From positions 1 to 35,244 of the forward strand of contig CALXRG010000007.1 in the NCBI GenBank assembly GCA_944390825.1: DNA of 35,244 nt. The letters run 5' to 3'. The translations under genes and the position numbers were made by a program. Of this stretch, positions 18,316-27,232 are shown piece after piece. The stretch's first letter is position 1; each line of letters opens with the position of its first letter. The notes below the pieces were generated by a model. The model had not been told where the DNA came from. It made no database searches and was given only the letters and a program-made list of their open reading frames with translations. The stretch comes from an uncultured Akkermansia sp. (GTDB taxonomy: Bacteria; Verrucomicrobiota; Verrucomicrobiia; Verrucomicrobiales; Akkermansiaceae).

Positions 18316-18966
18316 ATGAGAAACACCATGAACTACACCGTGAGAATCCCGGGCCCGATGTCCCTCGGGCTGCCGTGCATCCTGCTGCTGGCGTCCTGCC
18401 AAAATAACTCCGGTCCCTCGCCGGTTGAGAACTTTGTTGCGATGGTCGATGCACAAGCCGTCGTACAGGAACTGCAGTACCAGCAGCAACAAGCCAATCA
18501 AGCCCGGCTTGCCCGACTTGCCCAAAATGCCTACGTGCGTGAAAACGATACGCTCAATGTCCTCTATTCTCCCAGTGGTACGGTGATTTACCAGGGAGGG
18601 CCTGCAAGTGAGAGTGAACTCGTGTGGGTCAGTCCGGCCGGCAGTGCACAGCAGGTCACAGCGACAACCGGTAACTGGGGTACGTACGTGGCATTCACGC
18701 CGCAGGCGATATACGTGAATCAGCCGGCAGCCGGTCAGGTATCCCGCTTGCCCCGCACATCGACGGGAAGTAAAGCGGCTGCATCGCCCGGCACGGCTTC
18801 TTCATCTGCGCCCTCTGTGTCTGCGGCATCTCCATCTGCAGCCACCAAAGCCGCATCAGCTCCCGGAGCTGCTGTATCCTCTCCATCAGCAGCGGGCACG
18901 TATCCTGCCAACAGTCTCCAGGCACTTCCCGGGGAAACGCCGACATCGCCCTCTACAGAGGTGTGA
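18316..18966 (+). CDS. Small lipoprotein of unknown function
   Basis: 216 aa. The N-terminus has a lipobox LLASC with the lipidated Cys at residue 28, so the mature protein should be anchored in a membrane, probably the outer membrane given Gln at +2. The middle (about 40-145) is Gln-rich then beta-like (TLNVLYSPSGTVIYQGG); the last 70 residues are low-complexity Ser/Ala/Pro. In-frame ATGs at 18328 and 18358 are alternative starts. No domain recognised. It is divergent from bamA and precedes a Sel1-repeat protein, which invites but does not prove a role in envelope assembly. Its last codons run into a 15-bp tandem repeat. Confidence 0.8.
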   Translation: MRNTMNYTVRIPGPMSLGLPCILLLASCQNNSGPSPVENFVAMVDAQAVVQELQYQQQQANQARLARLAQNAYVRENDTLNVLYSPSGTVIYQGGPASESELVWVSPAGSAQQVTATTGNWGTYVAFTPQAIYVNQPAAGQVSRLPRTSTGSKAAASPGTASSSAPSVSAASPSAATKAASAPGAAVSSPSAAGTYPANSLQALPGETPTSPSTEV

Positions 18967-19014
18967 GGTACAGAGGTGTGAGGTACAGAGGTGTGAGGTA
19001 CAGAGGTGTGAGGT
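18955..19014 (+). repeat. Four perfect tandem copies of a 15-bp unit at the stop codon
   Basis: Units at 18955-18969, 18970-18984, 18985-18999 and 19000-19014 are identical (ACAGAGGTGTGAGGT). The stop codon TGA of the lipoprotein gene lies inside the first unit. Because the unit is a multiple of three and carries the stop, copy-number change would not alter the protein. Confidence 0.95.
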
Positions 19015-19220
19015 CAAGCGGACACGGCGGGTGAGGAGGAGGGCAGCGTTCTTCGGTTCCGGTGCGGTGCCGGGTGACTGTACCCTTCCGCGCCCTTTCT
19101 GTACCGTTCCGCATCGTTCCTGCGCCTGAAACGTTTTTCGGCGCAGGGCCCTCACCTGGTGCGTCTTCTTCCAACTCCCGGCGGAATGACCGGGCGGGGT
19201 TTTACGGTCACACTCTCGCG
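19015..19220. other. Intergenic stretch before the Sel1 gene
   Basis: No gene recognised. An 8-bp inverted repeat CCTGCGCC/GGCGCAGG (19119-19126 with 19140-19147, 13-base loop) could be the terminator of the lipoprotein gene. Confidence 0.35.
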
Positions 19221-19249
19221 TTGACAGGGTAACATCAGCGTGCTAGAGT
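19221..19249 (+). promoter_or_regulatory. Promoter of the Sel1-repeat gene
   Basis: TTGACA (19221-19226), 17-base spacer, TGC plus TAGAGT (19244-19249), about 13 bases of leader to the ATG at 19269. Confidence 0.65.
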
Positions 19250-19268
19250 CGGGGTAATCCCAGTCCTC

Positions 19269-21008
19269 ATGAAGTACACGACCGCCAGTATCACCCGCGC
19301 ACTGATTGCCTGCTGCATTGCTCTACCTGCAGCAGCCGGACCCACAGCCCCCCATCAGGCACCCTCGCCGGAAAACGAAACGGAGAGAACTACGGAAACC
19401 GCTTCTTCTTCCGCTCCGGCACAGGATGCCCGGCAGGCTGCTGATGCACTCTACCGGGAAGCTGAGCTATACATGACAGGGGATGCCGGGCACCGGCTTG
19501 ATATCGCCAAGGCGATCGGGCTGTACACCCAGGCGCTGGAAGCTGGCAGTGCCCCTGCGGCCTACAGGCTTGCCATGCTCAGTTTTGACGGCATCCGCAT
19601 GGAACCGGATGCCCGCAAGGGCGTGGAGCTGCTGAGGCTGGCGGCCGATGCGGAGCTTCCGGAGGCTCTCTATGAGCTCGGGTACAGTTACGAACTCGGC
19701 CGTGGTGTGATGAGGGATGACTCCACCGCAACGGAGCTGTACCGCCGGGCGGCCAACCTGGGCGATGCGCGTGCACAGTACCGCTATGGGGTCAATCTCT
19801 TCTCCGGCAAGGGTTGCGAAGCAAATCAGCAGGAAGGCCTTCAATGGCTCGGTAAATCCGCCGAGCAGGGCGATCCGCTGGCGGTCAGCTCGTTGGGCAA
19901 AGCCTATTTCAGCGGTTTGGGCACGCAGCGTGACCTCTCCAAGGCGCTTCCTCTGCTCCACGAAGCTGCGGAAAAAGGCGTGGCGGATGCACAGTTTCTC
20001 TACGCGACCTGCTTACTCAACGGCACGGGTATGCCTCCGAATCAGGCCGAAGGAGTCCGCTGGCTCACCGCAGCTGCGAATCGGGGGTTGGCTGATGCGC
20101 GTTATCAGCTGGGTATTCTTACAATCAAGGGAGGCCCCGTCCCGGCAAATCCGGAAGAGGGCGTCGCCTGGCTCACCAAGGCTGCCCAAGGCAATTATGC
20201 CCCGGCGTTTTACTCGCTTTATGTCGTCAACACGCAAGGTATCGGCATGGAAAAACCCGATCCCGAGAAAGCGAGGGCATTCCTGATGGAGGCCGTCAAC
20301 CGTGAAAATCCGGATGCACTGTACGTTTATGCAAGTCAATTGCTGAGCAAGATGCCCCGGAGTTCCGATGAGACAGAACAGGCTCACTCACTGCTGCGCC
20401 AGGCTGCGGCAAAAGGGCATCTGCCTTCCATGTCCTTACTCGGATCACTGCTGACCAATGCAGGATCGACACCACCGCAAAACGCGGAGGGGCTCTACTG
20501 GCTCCAGACAGCAGCCGACCTGCGCTACCTGCCAGCCATGAAGGCTCTGGCCATCGCTTACCTCAACAACCGCGGCACCAGCGGGCGGGAGTCGGATGGC
20601 TTTGCTCTGCTGAAGCAGGCTTCAGATGCAGGCGATGCGGACGCGAAACTGCGGCTGGCGACGTGCTATCTGCGCGGTGCCGGCACTCCGAGTGACCCGG
20701 AAGCCTTTCTCCGCCTGCTGCGTGAATTGTCCATGACAGGCATGCCGCAGGCTGATTTCATGCTGGGTCTTGTGTACGCTGAGGGCCAGCTGGTGCCACG
20801 CGACGAAGCAAGCGCCAGGGAATATCTCCAGCGGGCTGCTGACCACGGTCTCGAGCAGGCCCGGCAATACCTGGAGCACTACGACAGGCACGTCGCGGCC
20901 GTAGATGCTGCGCAGGCTGAGGCCGACAGCTCCCGGGCTGAGCAAGAGGCTGACTCGCCTCCCGCCTTGCCATGCCCGCCGGCCGATACCCCGGCAGCCC
21001 AGCCCTGA
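19269..21008 (+). CDS. Secreted Sel1-like repeat protein
   Basis: 579 aa. Signal peptide with probable cleavage after the AAAG region (about residue 24), a Ser/Thr/Pro-rich spacer, then about twelve Sel1-type repeats of 35-38 residues (about 60-540), each with the pattern A-x-x-x-LG-x-x-Y-x-x-G-x-G followed by A-x-x-W/L-x-x-A-A-x-x-G. Sel1 repeats form TPR-like alpha solenoids that bind other proteins. A Glu/Ala/Pro-rich tail follows. Likely a periplasmic or surface scaffold. Partner unknown; neighbours are envelope genes. Confidence 0.9.
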   Translation: MKYTTASITRALIACCIALPAAAGPTAPHQAPSPENETERTTETASSSAPAQDARQAADALYREAELYMTGDAGHRLDIAKAIGLYTQALEAGSAPAAYRLAMLSFDGIRMEPDARKGVELLRLAADAELPEALYELGYSYELGRGVMRDDSTATELYRRAANLGDARAQYRYGVNLFSGKGCEANQQEGLQWLGKSAEQGDPLAVSSLGKAYFSGLGTQRDLSKALPLLHEAAEKGVADAQFLYATCLLNGTGMPPNQAEGVRWLTAAANRGLADARYQLGILTIKGGPVPANPEEGVAWLTKAAQGNYAPAFYSLYVVNTQGIGMEKPDPEKARAFLMEAVNRENPDALYVYASQLLSKMPRSSDETEQAHSLLRQAAAKGHLPSMSLLGSLLTNAGSTPPQNAEGLYWLQTAADLRYLPAMKALAIAYLNNRGTSGRESDGFALLKQASDAGDADAKLRLATCYLRGAGTPSDPEAFLRLLRELSMTGMPQADFMLGLVYAEGQLVPRDEASAREYLQRAADHGLEQARQYLEHYDRHVAAVDAAQAEADSSRAEQEADSPPALPCPPADTPAAQP

Positions 21009-21080
21009 TCTCTCTTGTGGCCCTGGTCCCCCCCCCCGGCGGAAGAAGCGGGAACGAGGGGAAACCACCGGAGGCCCCGC

Positions 21081-24000
21081 TCAGAACCTCTTGGACATGC
21101 CGACCCTGCAATCAACATAGCGGGAGGAGTCCTTCAGCAGCGAGGCGCACTGCACATAGAGTTCGCTCTGCTTGCCTGTGGGTACGCTAAGTCCCATGCC
21201 GAGAGTCAGGCCGACCCGGCTGTCCTGATCATTTTCCACGGAAAAAGCGTGTGCCGGAGCACCTTCAAAACGGAGCTTCAAATCTCCGCCAGCGTCGCCT
21301 GCACTGAACAACACACCGGCAAAAGCACTGAAGGTTGCCTCGGTCTGCTGCGGCAGCGCCGCAAAATGGTGCAGGAAACGCGCACCGAGAGTGATGTCGG
21401 CAGCCCACGCCTCCTGCTCATCCACACGGAGCGCAGCCGCACCGGCACTGCTCTCCGAGAAACTCCCGAGCCGGCAGTATCCGGCATCAACTGCAACATA
21501 TGGCTGCCAGGACGTACGCTCTCCCAGCGGCATGACCCAGCTGACCTCCTGAGAGAAGAAGACGGAAAAACCGGAAACGCCGTCAGCCTCCGCGAGATCG
21601 CCCATCACGCTGCGACTGGAATCCGTACTGTGGCTTGCCAATCCCAGGCTGCTCCGGCTCTCCCAGCGCTGGCCGCGCACCAGGGCGTAGGCATCGACCG
21701 AGGTGGAGGTGGAGGTGGTGCTCATCTGGTGCTCGGGAGTCAGCTCCGACCAGCTTTCCTCCAGAGCCAACCCCAGCAGGAGCCTCTCCCCGGCCCGGTA
21801 TTCCAGACCCAACTGAGCTCCGAGTGTGTTGCTGGAGTACTCGGGCAAAGACCCGCCGCTTCCCTCATCCACCATGCCGAACGCCGCAGCATAGGCGGCG
21901 ACCCGGCTCTCACCCCCTCCCAGCAGTGAGCCGCTTCCCATCGCGTTGCGCAGACGGCGCACGTGTGCCAGGTTTTCCTGGAGGCGGCTGCGCATAAGAG
22001 CGCTCAAAGCGAAGCCGCCGAGCTCATCGAGTTGCTTTCTGACGGCATCCAGATCCGTATCACCCGTTACCTGCGAAGCCAAGGCAGCCAGGGCCGCATC
22101 CGAAGCAGAGTCCCCGGCGATGGCATCAAGGCACTGATACACCCGGCGCTGGTTCGCGTTGAGCCGGGAAGTGTCCACGGCCGTATACTCCGGATCCAAA
22201 GCCGGGGGCAGCGGCTGCTCGGCCGCCGTCAGGATCTGCAAACTTTGCGTGACCTCATCATACACCAGCGTCTTCTCAAACGTCTCATCCAACCCGCGAA
22301 GTGCAAAACTGTCCTCCGTCATCCCGGACAACCCGCCCTCAAACACCATCAGCGTATGGGTTCCATCCGCATTGTACTCCGCAGCCACCGCCGAAAGATC
22401 CAGTATCGTGGTGGTGTTCTCCGCCACGGTGCAGGCTGCGGTGAACACCAGACCCGGGCCACTGATCTTCACCGTACCGCCGGCGAAGGTCAAACCGCCG
22501 CTGACCTGGTTGTCTCCTCCCACCGTCAGGGTGCCATGCGACTGGAGCGTGTAATCCGTCAGCGTCACTCCGGCTCCGCGTTCCAGACGGACAGATGCCG
22601 CCTGACTCCCGTTTCTCAACTCCGCTCCCTCGCCGAGAATCACCGGATTGTGCACCCGCAAATCCTGTAAATCCAGCACTGGCCGCAGCACAGCCCTGCC
22701 CTCGCCGCCGCCGACAGTCCCGCCGACAGTCACCTCGCCACTGCCCAGCGCGATGCCGTTTGCCACCACCAGCGTTCCGTCCAGCACACGGGTACCGCCG
22801 CTGTAAGTATTGACCGAGCTGAGGGTTACCGTCCCGTCCGTGCTCTTCACCACACCGCCACTGCCTGTCAACTCACTGGACACAGAACCCGAGCGCACAT
22901 CCGCATCCTGTTCCAGCGTCAGCACATCGCCACTCAGTGCACCACCATCCAGCACGAACTGTCCGGCAAATGCATCTGCACCGCACAGCTCCGCCGGACC
23001 CGTCACGACAAGCCGGTTTTCCACCCGGAATCCCGCCAGATCCAGCATACCGCCCTGCAACTCCACATCACCGGTACCGAGCGCTCCCTCGCACCCGAGC
23101 TGCACAGAACCGCTCTGCACCAGCGTCCCGCCACTGTAGACGTTTGCCGTTTTGAGGAGCAGGCTCCCGCTGCCTTGCATCTGCAGCCGCCCCGTGCCCG
23201 CCAGGTACCCATCCCCTTGCAGCACCAGATCAGCATCGCCCGTGACCCGCACCACCGAAGGCTTGAGCACCCCCTGCAATGTCACCACATCACTCTGATT
23301 AAAAGTCACGGCATTCCCCTGCTGGAAGTACTCGGCCGCCGAGTCGGCATCCCACTCATCACCGGCACTTCCCACGCCCCAGATATCCATCGCCGGATTC
23401 CACACCAGATCGACATTACCGCGTGCATCCACCCTCAACCTCAACTCCCCGTCGCTGAACTCCAGCTCATACCCGGGCAACACATCCGTCCCCAGCACAT
23501 CAATCAGCGAAAGATCAGCCGAGCTGCTTGCCGCCTGCATGAGCACACAAACATCACCCGCCGCCAAGCCACTCAGGTCACCAAAATCCACCGTCGTCGC
23601 ACACGCGCCGGTACTCAGACTGCCCACCGACGTCCCAAACGCATTCCCCCGCAAATCCAAGCTTCCCCCATTCAGCAGCAAATCGCCCTCCCAATTCCCG
23701 GAAAGAGTCAGCGCCGCACCGGTGCTCACCTCAAGCTGGCCGCTAGCCGCAGCAGCGCCTGTCACCACCGCCGTGCCGCTCACCCGGACATCGTTGGAAA
23801 CAGCCAGGGCATTCAGGTTCAGGGAGCCACCCTCAACCAGGACAGAGCCTGCGCCAAAGCACGACACCACCCCCGCCGTCAGCACACCACTCTGCAGCAC
23901 CGTATCGGCCGACATCATGTTGGCTCCGCTCAGGTACACATCACCCGTCACCGTCAATGAACACCCCACCCCGAGAGAAGAAGCCAGCGTCCCGCCACCG

Positions 24001-26957
24001 GCCATCACATCTGTATACACTATCGTACCGCCCTGCAGCATCCCGCCGGTCATGGACAACGAAGCCGCCTTCAGCTCCCCGTCAAGCGTCACCTCCCCAT
24101 CCACCTCCAGGGCCCCGCGGTACAGCGCCGCGCCGGCCACCGTACCGCCCTCTGCACGCAGGGCGTTTTCCACAGGCAAATTGCCCATGTTCAACGTTCC
24201 CCCGCGGAGGATCACCCCGCCATCACCCATCGCATCAAAACTGCCTACCCTCAACTCGCCGGCCAGCACCACCGTACCACCGGAGTAATCATTGCTCCCC
24301 AACAGCTCCGCACCGTCATACACATACACCGAGCTGCCGCCCGTGATCAACGCACTCACAGTCCCGCCGCGAGCCTCAACCCGCGTATCGCACACGGACT
24401 CCCCCGTCAGCAAACCGGAGCACAGCTCCAGCCTTCCGGCCCGCAATTCATCCACCACGGTCACATCACCCTCCACGCGGAGCACCCCGGTGTAAGCAGA
24501 AGCCCCGCGGATGAAACCGCCCTGCGCCGTCACATCATTCTCCACGGCCAAGCCGCCCATATCAATCCCGCCGCTGACCAGCGTCACGGTACCGGAGCCC
24601 AAACTCTGGGCACGGGTAATCACCAACTCTCCGGCACTCACCCGGGTGCCGCCTGTATAGCTGTTTGTCCCGCTCAGCGTGACCGCTCCTGTCACCTCCA
24701 GTGAACTGCTGCCGGCGAGCACCGTCACAATCGTCCCCGAAGAAGCCACAACCCGGGAATCCTCAATCCGGCTACCCGTCAGCAACTCCCCGTTCATCCG
24801 CACACAGCCGGCACGGGTCACACCGCCAAGCTCCAGCATACCATTGACCAAAAGCTCACCCGCAAACGCCCCGGCTCCGGACAGCGTCCCTTTCTCTACC
24901 GATACCGTATTGGCCACGGCAAATCCACCGAGGTTCAGCTCACCGTCCAGAAGCGCTACCTCCCCGGTGCCCAGCGCCTCCGCATTTCCCACCGTCAGAC
25001 AGCCGCTTTCCACACGCGTTCCACCTGAAAACGAACTGCTTCCCGTCAGAGACACCTCACCTTCGCGTATCGTCAGGGAACAGCCACCACCCAAAGCCGT
25101 GCTGACTGAGCCACCTAAAACCACCACGGGCGTATCCAGCACACATCCACCGGACAAAGAACCGGCTGACACCGTCAGCCCCTGAGCCCGCACATCCCCC
25201 TCCAGCGTGACACGGCCCTGCACCGTCATCAAGCCGGCATAGCGGTCCGCGCCCGCCAACGTACCGCCGGTCGCACAGATCGGATTCGTCACCGCCAGAC
25301 GCCCCAAATCCAGCGTCCCGCCCGTCAGACTGACACTGCCTGTACCCAGCGCCTGCGCGTCTTCCAACTGGAGCACACCCCCCTCCACAAACGAACCGCC
25401 CGCGTAACGATTGGGCGTCGCCAGCACCAGCGTACCCTCACCCGACTTGACGAGATACCCCTCCCCGGCGATACAGCCACCACCGCCCAAGACCACAGTG
25501 CCATCCCCCTCCACCAGCACAGCAGAGGGGCAAACCTCCCCCACGAGATACACCTCATCCGAACAATCAAACCGCACCGAATCCCCGTCCATGAATGCCA
25601 GACTTCCCGAATCCGACATCCAGGAATCGCCCGCACCCTGCACACCCCACGTCTCCTGCCCGGCATCCCACACCAGCGCCGCCGGCTCACGCATCAGCAC
25701 CGTAAGCACCAGGGCGTTGCCCTGCACCGACAACGTATACTTCGGCAGCACCTCGGCTCCCTTCAGCACCAGCATACCCGGGTCCACCCCTGCGCCGGCG
25801 GTATCGAGCGTGACAAGCGTGTAGGAACTCCCTGCGCCGCATCCCGACAAATCACCAAAGTCAAGAATCGTCTGCTCACTTCCCGTACTGAGCGCTCCCA
25901 CCGTGAGCCCCCAATCATCGCGGCTAATCTGAAGCGTACCGCCATTGAGCAGCAGCTCACCGCCCCAGTCACCGTCCAGCGTCAGCGACCCACCTGACAC
26001 AATCAACGAACCCGTACACACCTCACCCCTGCGCACCGCAGCACTACCGACCACCTCCACCGTATTGGATAGCACCCGCCCACCGGCATCCAACACACCA
26101 CCATTCAATCTCACGAGCCCCGTGCCCAATGCCGAATCCGAAGCCACCGATACCACGCCGGACTCCAGCACAGAACCACCCGTATAACTGTTCGCTCCGG
26201 TCACCGACACATCACCGCGAAACGTCAGTGCCACGCCACCCGTCATAGAAGTCGCCAATTCTCCCCCACTGGCCACCACCTCAGTATTTTTCAAACTTCC
26301 TCCGCGAATCGAGCCACTGAGCAAGTTCACCACACCCGCCTGCGTCTCCCCCTCTAACTGGAGATCACCTTTCACCGTCAGCTCACCCGAATATGACTGA
26401 GCACCGGCCAAAGACCCCGCCGATACCACAATCGCATTACTCACATAGCACCCCTGCAACGACAGCTCACCCCCTTCCAGCCACACCGTACCCGTGCCCA
26501 ACGCCATTGAACTACCGGCATTCAACGTACCGCCCACCACATAAACTTCACCGGAAAAACCATCCTGAGACGTCAGAATAGTCAGCGTTCCCTCACCCTC
26601 CTTCACAAGCGGCCCCTCCCCCGCGATGCTGCCCAGTCCAACCCAGCTATAACTGTTTCCCTCTGTCACACTGACCAACACCGAAGACGGCCTCAGCCAC
26701 GTCATCAATTCCACATACGCCGACCCCCTATCACCAAACTTAACACTCTTCCCGTCAGAAAAAGCGCGAGCCCCCTCGCTCCCCATCCAATTGCGCGATA
26801 TCAAATCCCAACTGTCATACGACTCACCACTATTCCACACCAGGTCAGCCTCCCCCAAGGCAGGAGCAGCCCCGCATTCACAATTGATCGTCATCGCAGC
26901 TGCACACATCAGCGCCATCAAAGCACGACGAAGCCCTACCGGCAAACGTAAAATCAT
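21081..26957 (-). CDS. Giant autotransporter with PATR beta-strand repeats
   Basis: 1958 aa type V secretion protein: signal peptide (about 1-30), repetitive passenger (about 38-1590), linker helix region beginning near LNANQRRVYQ (about 1600), and a C-terminal beta-barrel (about 1690-1958) ending in Phe. The passenger holds nine or so copies of the N-x-Y-x-GGT-x-V-x-x-G motif of the autotransporter-associated beta-strand repeat. Three similar larger modules each open with an LVW segment (near residues 38, 429 and 1186) followed by a W-rich strand and a VxF strand, so the passenger arose by duplication. Such passengers form long beta-helices on the cell surface, often adhesins, but no catalytic or binding site is recognisable. 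Transcribed alone from a promoter covered by a perfect dyad. Confidence 0.93.
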   Translation of the reverse strand: MILRLPVGLRRALMALMCAAAMTINCECGAAPALGEADLVWNSGESYDSWDLISRNWMGSEGARAFSDGKSVKFGDRGSAYVELMTWLRPSSVLVSVTEGNSYSWVGLGSIAGEGPLVKEGEGTLTILTSQDGFSGEVYVVGGTLNAGSSMALGTGTVWLEGGELSLQGCYVSNAIVVSAGSLAGAQSYSGELTVKGDLQLEGETQAGVVNLLSGSIRGGSLKNTEVVASGGELATSMTGGVALTFRGDVSVTGANSYTGGSVLESGVVSVASDSALGTGLVRLNGGVLDAGGRVLSNTVEVVGSAAVRRGEVCTGSLIVSGGSLTLDGDWGGELLLNGGTLQISRDDWGLTVGALSTGSEQTILDFGDLSGCGAGSSYTLVTLDTAGAGVDPGMLVLKGAEVLPKYTLSVQGNALVLTVLMREPAALVWDAGQETWGVQGAGDSWMSDSGSLAFMDGDSVRFDCSDEVYLVGEVCPSAVLVEGDGTVVLGGGGCIAGEGYLVKSGEGTLVLATPNRYAGGSFVEGGVLQLEDAQALGTGSVSLTGGTLDLGRLAVTNPICATGGTLAGADRYAGLMTVQGRVTLEGDVRAQGLTVSAGSLSGGCVLDTPVVVLGGSVSTALGGGCSLTIREGEVSLTGSSSFSGGTRVESGCLTVGNAEALGTGEVALLDGELNLGGFAVANTVSVEKGTLSGAGAFAGELLVNGMLELGGVTRAGCVRMNGELLTGSRIEDSRVVASSGTIVTVLAGSSSLEVTGAVTLSGTNSYTGGTRVSAGELVITRAQSLGSGTVTLVSGGIDMGGLAVENDVTAQGGFIRGASAYTGVLRVEGDVTVVDELRAGRLELCSGLLTGESVCDTRVEARGGTVSALITGGSSVYVYDGAELLGSNDYSGGTVVLAGELRVGSFDAMGDGGVILRGGTLNMGNLPVENALRAEGGTVAGAALYRGALEVDGEVTLDGELKAASLSMTGGMLQGGTIVYTDVMAGGGTLASSLGVGCSLTVTGDVYLSGANMMSADTVLQSGVLTAGVVSCFGAGSVLVEGGSLNLNALAVSNDVRVSGTAVVTGAAAASGQLEVSTGAALTLSGNWEGDLLLNGGSLDLRGNAFGTSVGSLSTGACATTVDFGDLSGLAAGDVCVLMQAASSSADLSLIDVLGTDVLPGYELEFSDGELRLRVDARGNVDLVWNPAMDIWGVGSAGDEWDADSAAEYFQQGNAVTFNQSDVVTLQGVLKPSVVRVTGDADLVLQGDGYLAGTGRLQMQGSGSLLLKTANVYSGGTLVQSGSVQLGCEGALGTGDVELQGGMLDLAGFRVENRLVVTGPAELCGADAFAGQFVLDGGALSGDVLTLEQDADVRSGSVSSELTGSGGVVKSTDGTVTLSSVNTYSGGTRVLDGTLVVANGIALGSGEVTVGGTVGGGEGRAVLRPVLDLQDLRVHNPVILGEGAELRNGSQAASVRLERGAGVTLTDYTLQSHGTLTVGGDNQVSGGLTFAGGTVKISGPGLVFTAACTVAENTTTILDLSAVAAEYNADGTHTLMVFEGGLSGMTEDSFALRGLDETFEKTLVYDEVTQSLQILTAAEQPLPPALDPEYTAVDTSRLNANQRRVYQCLDAIAGDSASDAALAALASQVTGDTDLDAVRKQLDELGGFALSALMRSRLQENLAHVRRLRNAMGSGSLLGGGESRVAAYAAAFGMVDEGSGGSLPEYSSNTLGAQLGLEYRAGERLLLGLALEESWSELTPEHQMSTTSTSTSVDAYALVRGQRWESRSSLGLASHSTDSSRSVMGDLAEADGVSGFSVFFSQEVSWVMPLGERTSWQPYVAVDAGYCRLGSFSESSAGAAALRVDEQEAWAADITLGARFLHHFAALPQQTEATFSAFAGVLFSAGDAGGDLKLRFEGAPAHAFSVENDQDSRVGLTLGMGLSVPTGKQSELYVQCASLLKDSSRYVDCRVGMSKRF

Positions 26958-27043
26958 CTCACTGTCTGTTGTCTAGTTTCCTTATCTCCAACCTGTACCA
27001 TTCGAACCGCACAGGCCTCCTCCCCCCATACAGAAAGGAATAT

Positions 27044-27060
27044 GCTGATAGTCTATCAGC
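27044..27060. promoter_or_regulatory. Perfect 8-1-8 dyad over the autotransporter -10 box
   Basis: GCTGATAG-T-CTATCAGC is perfectly self-complementary about its central base and completely contains the -10 hexamer of the autotransporter promoter. Its size and position fit a dimeric repressor site. Confidence 0.6.
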
Positions 27061-27077
27061 TCTGATTTATTTGTCAA
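27050..27077 (-). promoter_or_regulatory. Promoter of the autotransporter gene
   Basis: On the minus strand TTGACA (27072-27077), 16-base spacer, TAGACT (27050-27055). Leader about 85 bases. The -10 is identical to that of the PEP-CTERM gene. Confidence 0.6.
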
Positions 27078-27198
27078 GCTGGTAGTAAAACCATAAACAA
27101 TTCATATAATAACAGTATTCAATCGCACCGATACAGCAGTCCGAACATCTGCATCACCCAACATCTGCGTCATAAAAGCCAGGCAACGCAATTACAGC

Positions 27199-27226
27199 TT
27201 GCATTTGCCGCAGAAAAAGTGAAAAT
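27199..27226 (+). promoter_or_regulatory. Weak candidate promoter of the thioredoxin-like gene
   Basis: TTGCAT (27199-27204), 16-base spacer, GAAAAT (27221-27226), six bases before the ATG. The -10 is poor; listed because its distance to the start matches the leaderless pattern elsewhere. Confidence 0.2.
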
Positions 27227-27232
27227 CACCCC

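Noticed and set aside
18955..19014. Possible CRISPR-like array
   Set aside because: Units are contiguous with no spacers; it is a simple tandem repeat. No CRISPR array or cas gene was seen in the window.
21028..21037. Run of ten C residues
   Set aside because: It lies between two convergent stop codons, so slippage would not alter either protein; possibly only a mutational or sequencing feature.
23175..24495. Several long plus-strand frames inside the autotransporter gene
   Set aside because: Pro/Ser/Thr/Arg-rich translations caused by the repetitive GC-biased passenger on the other strand.
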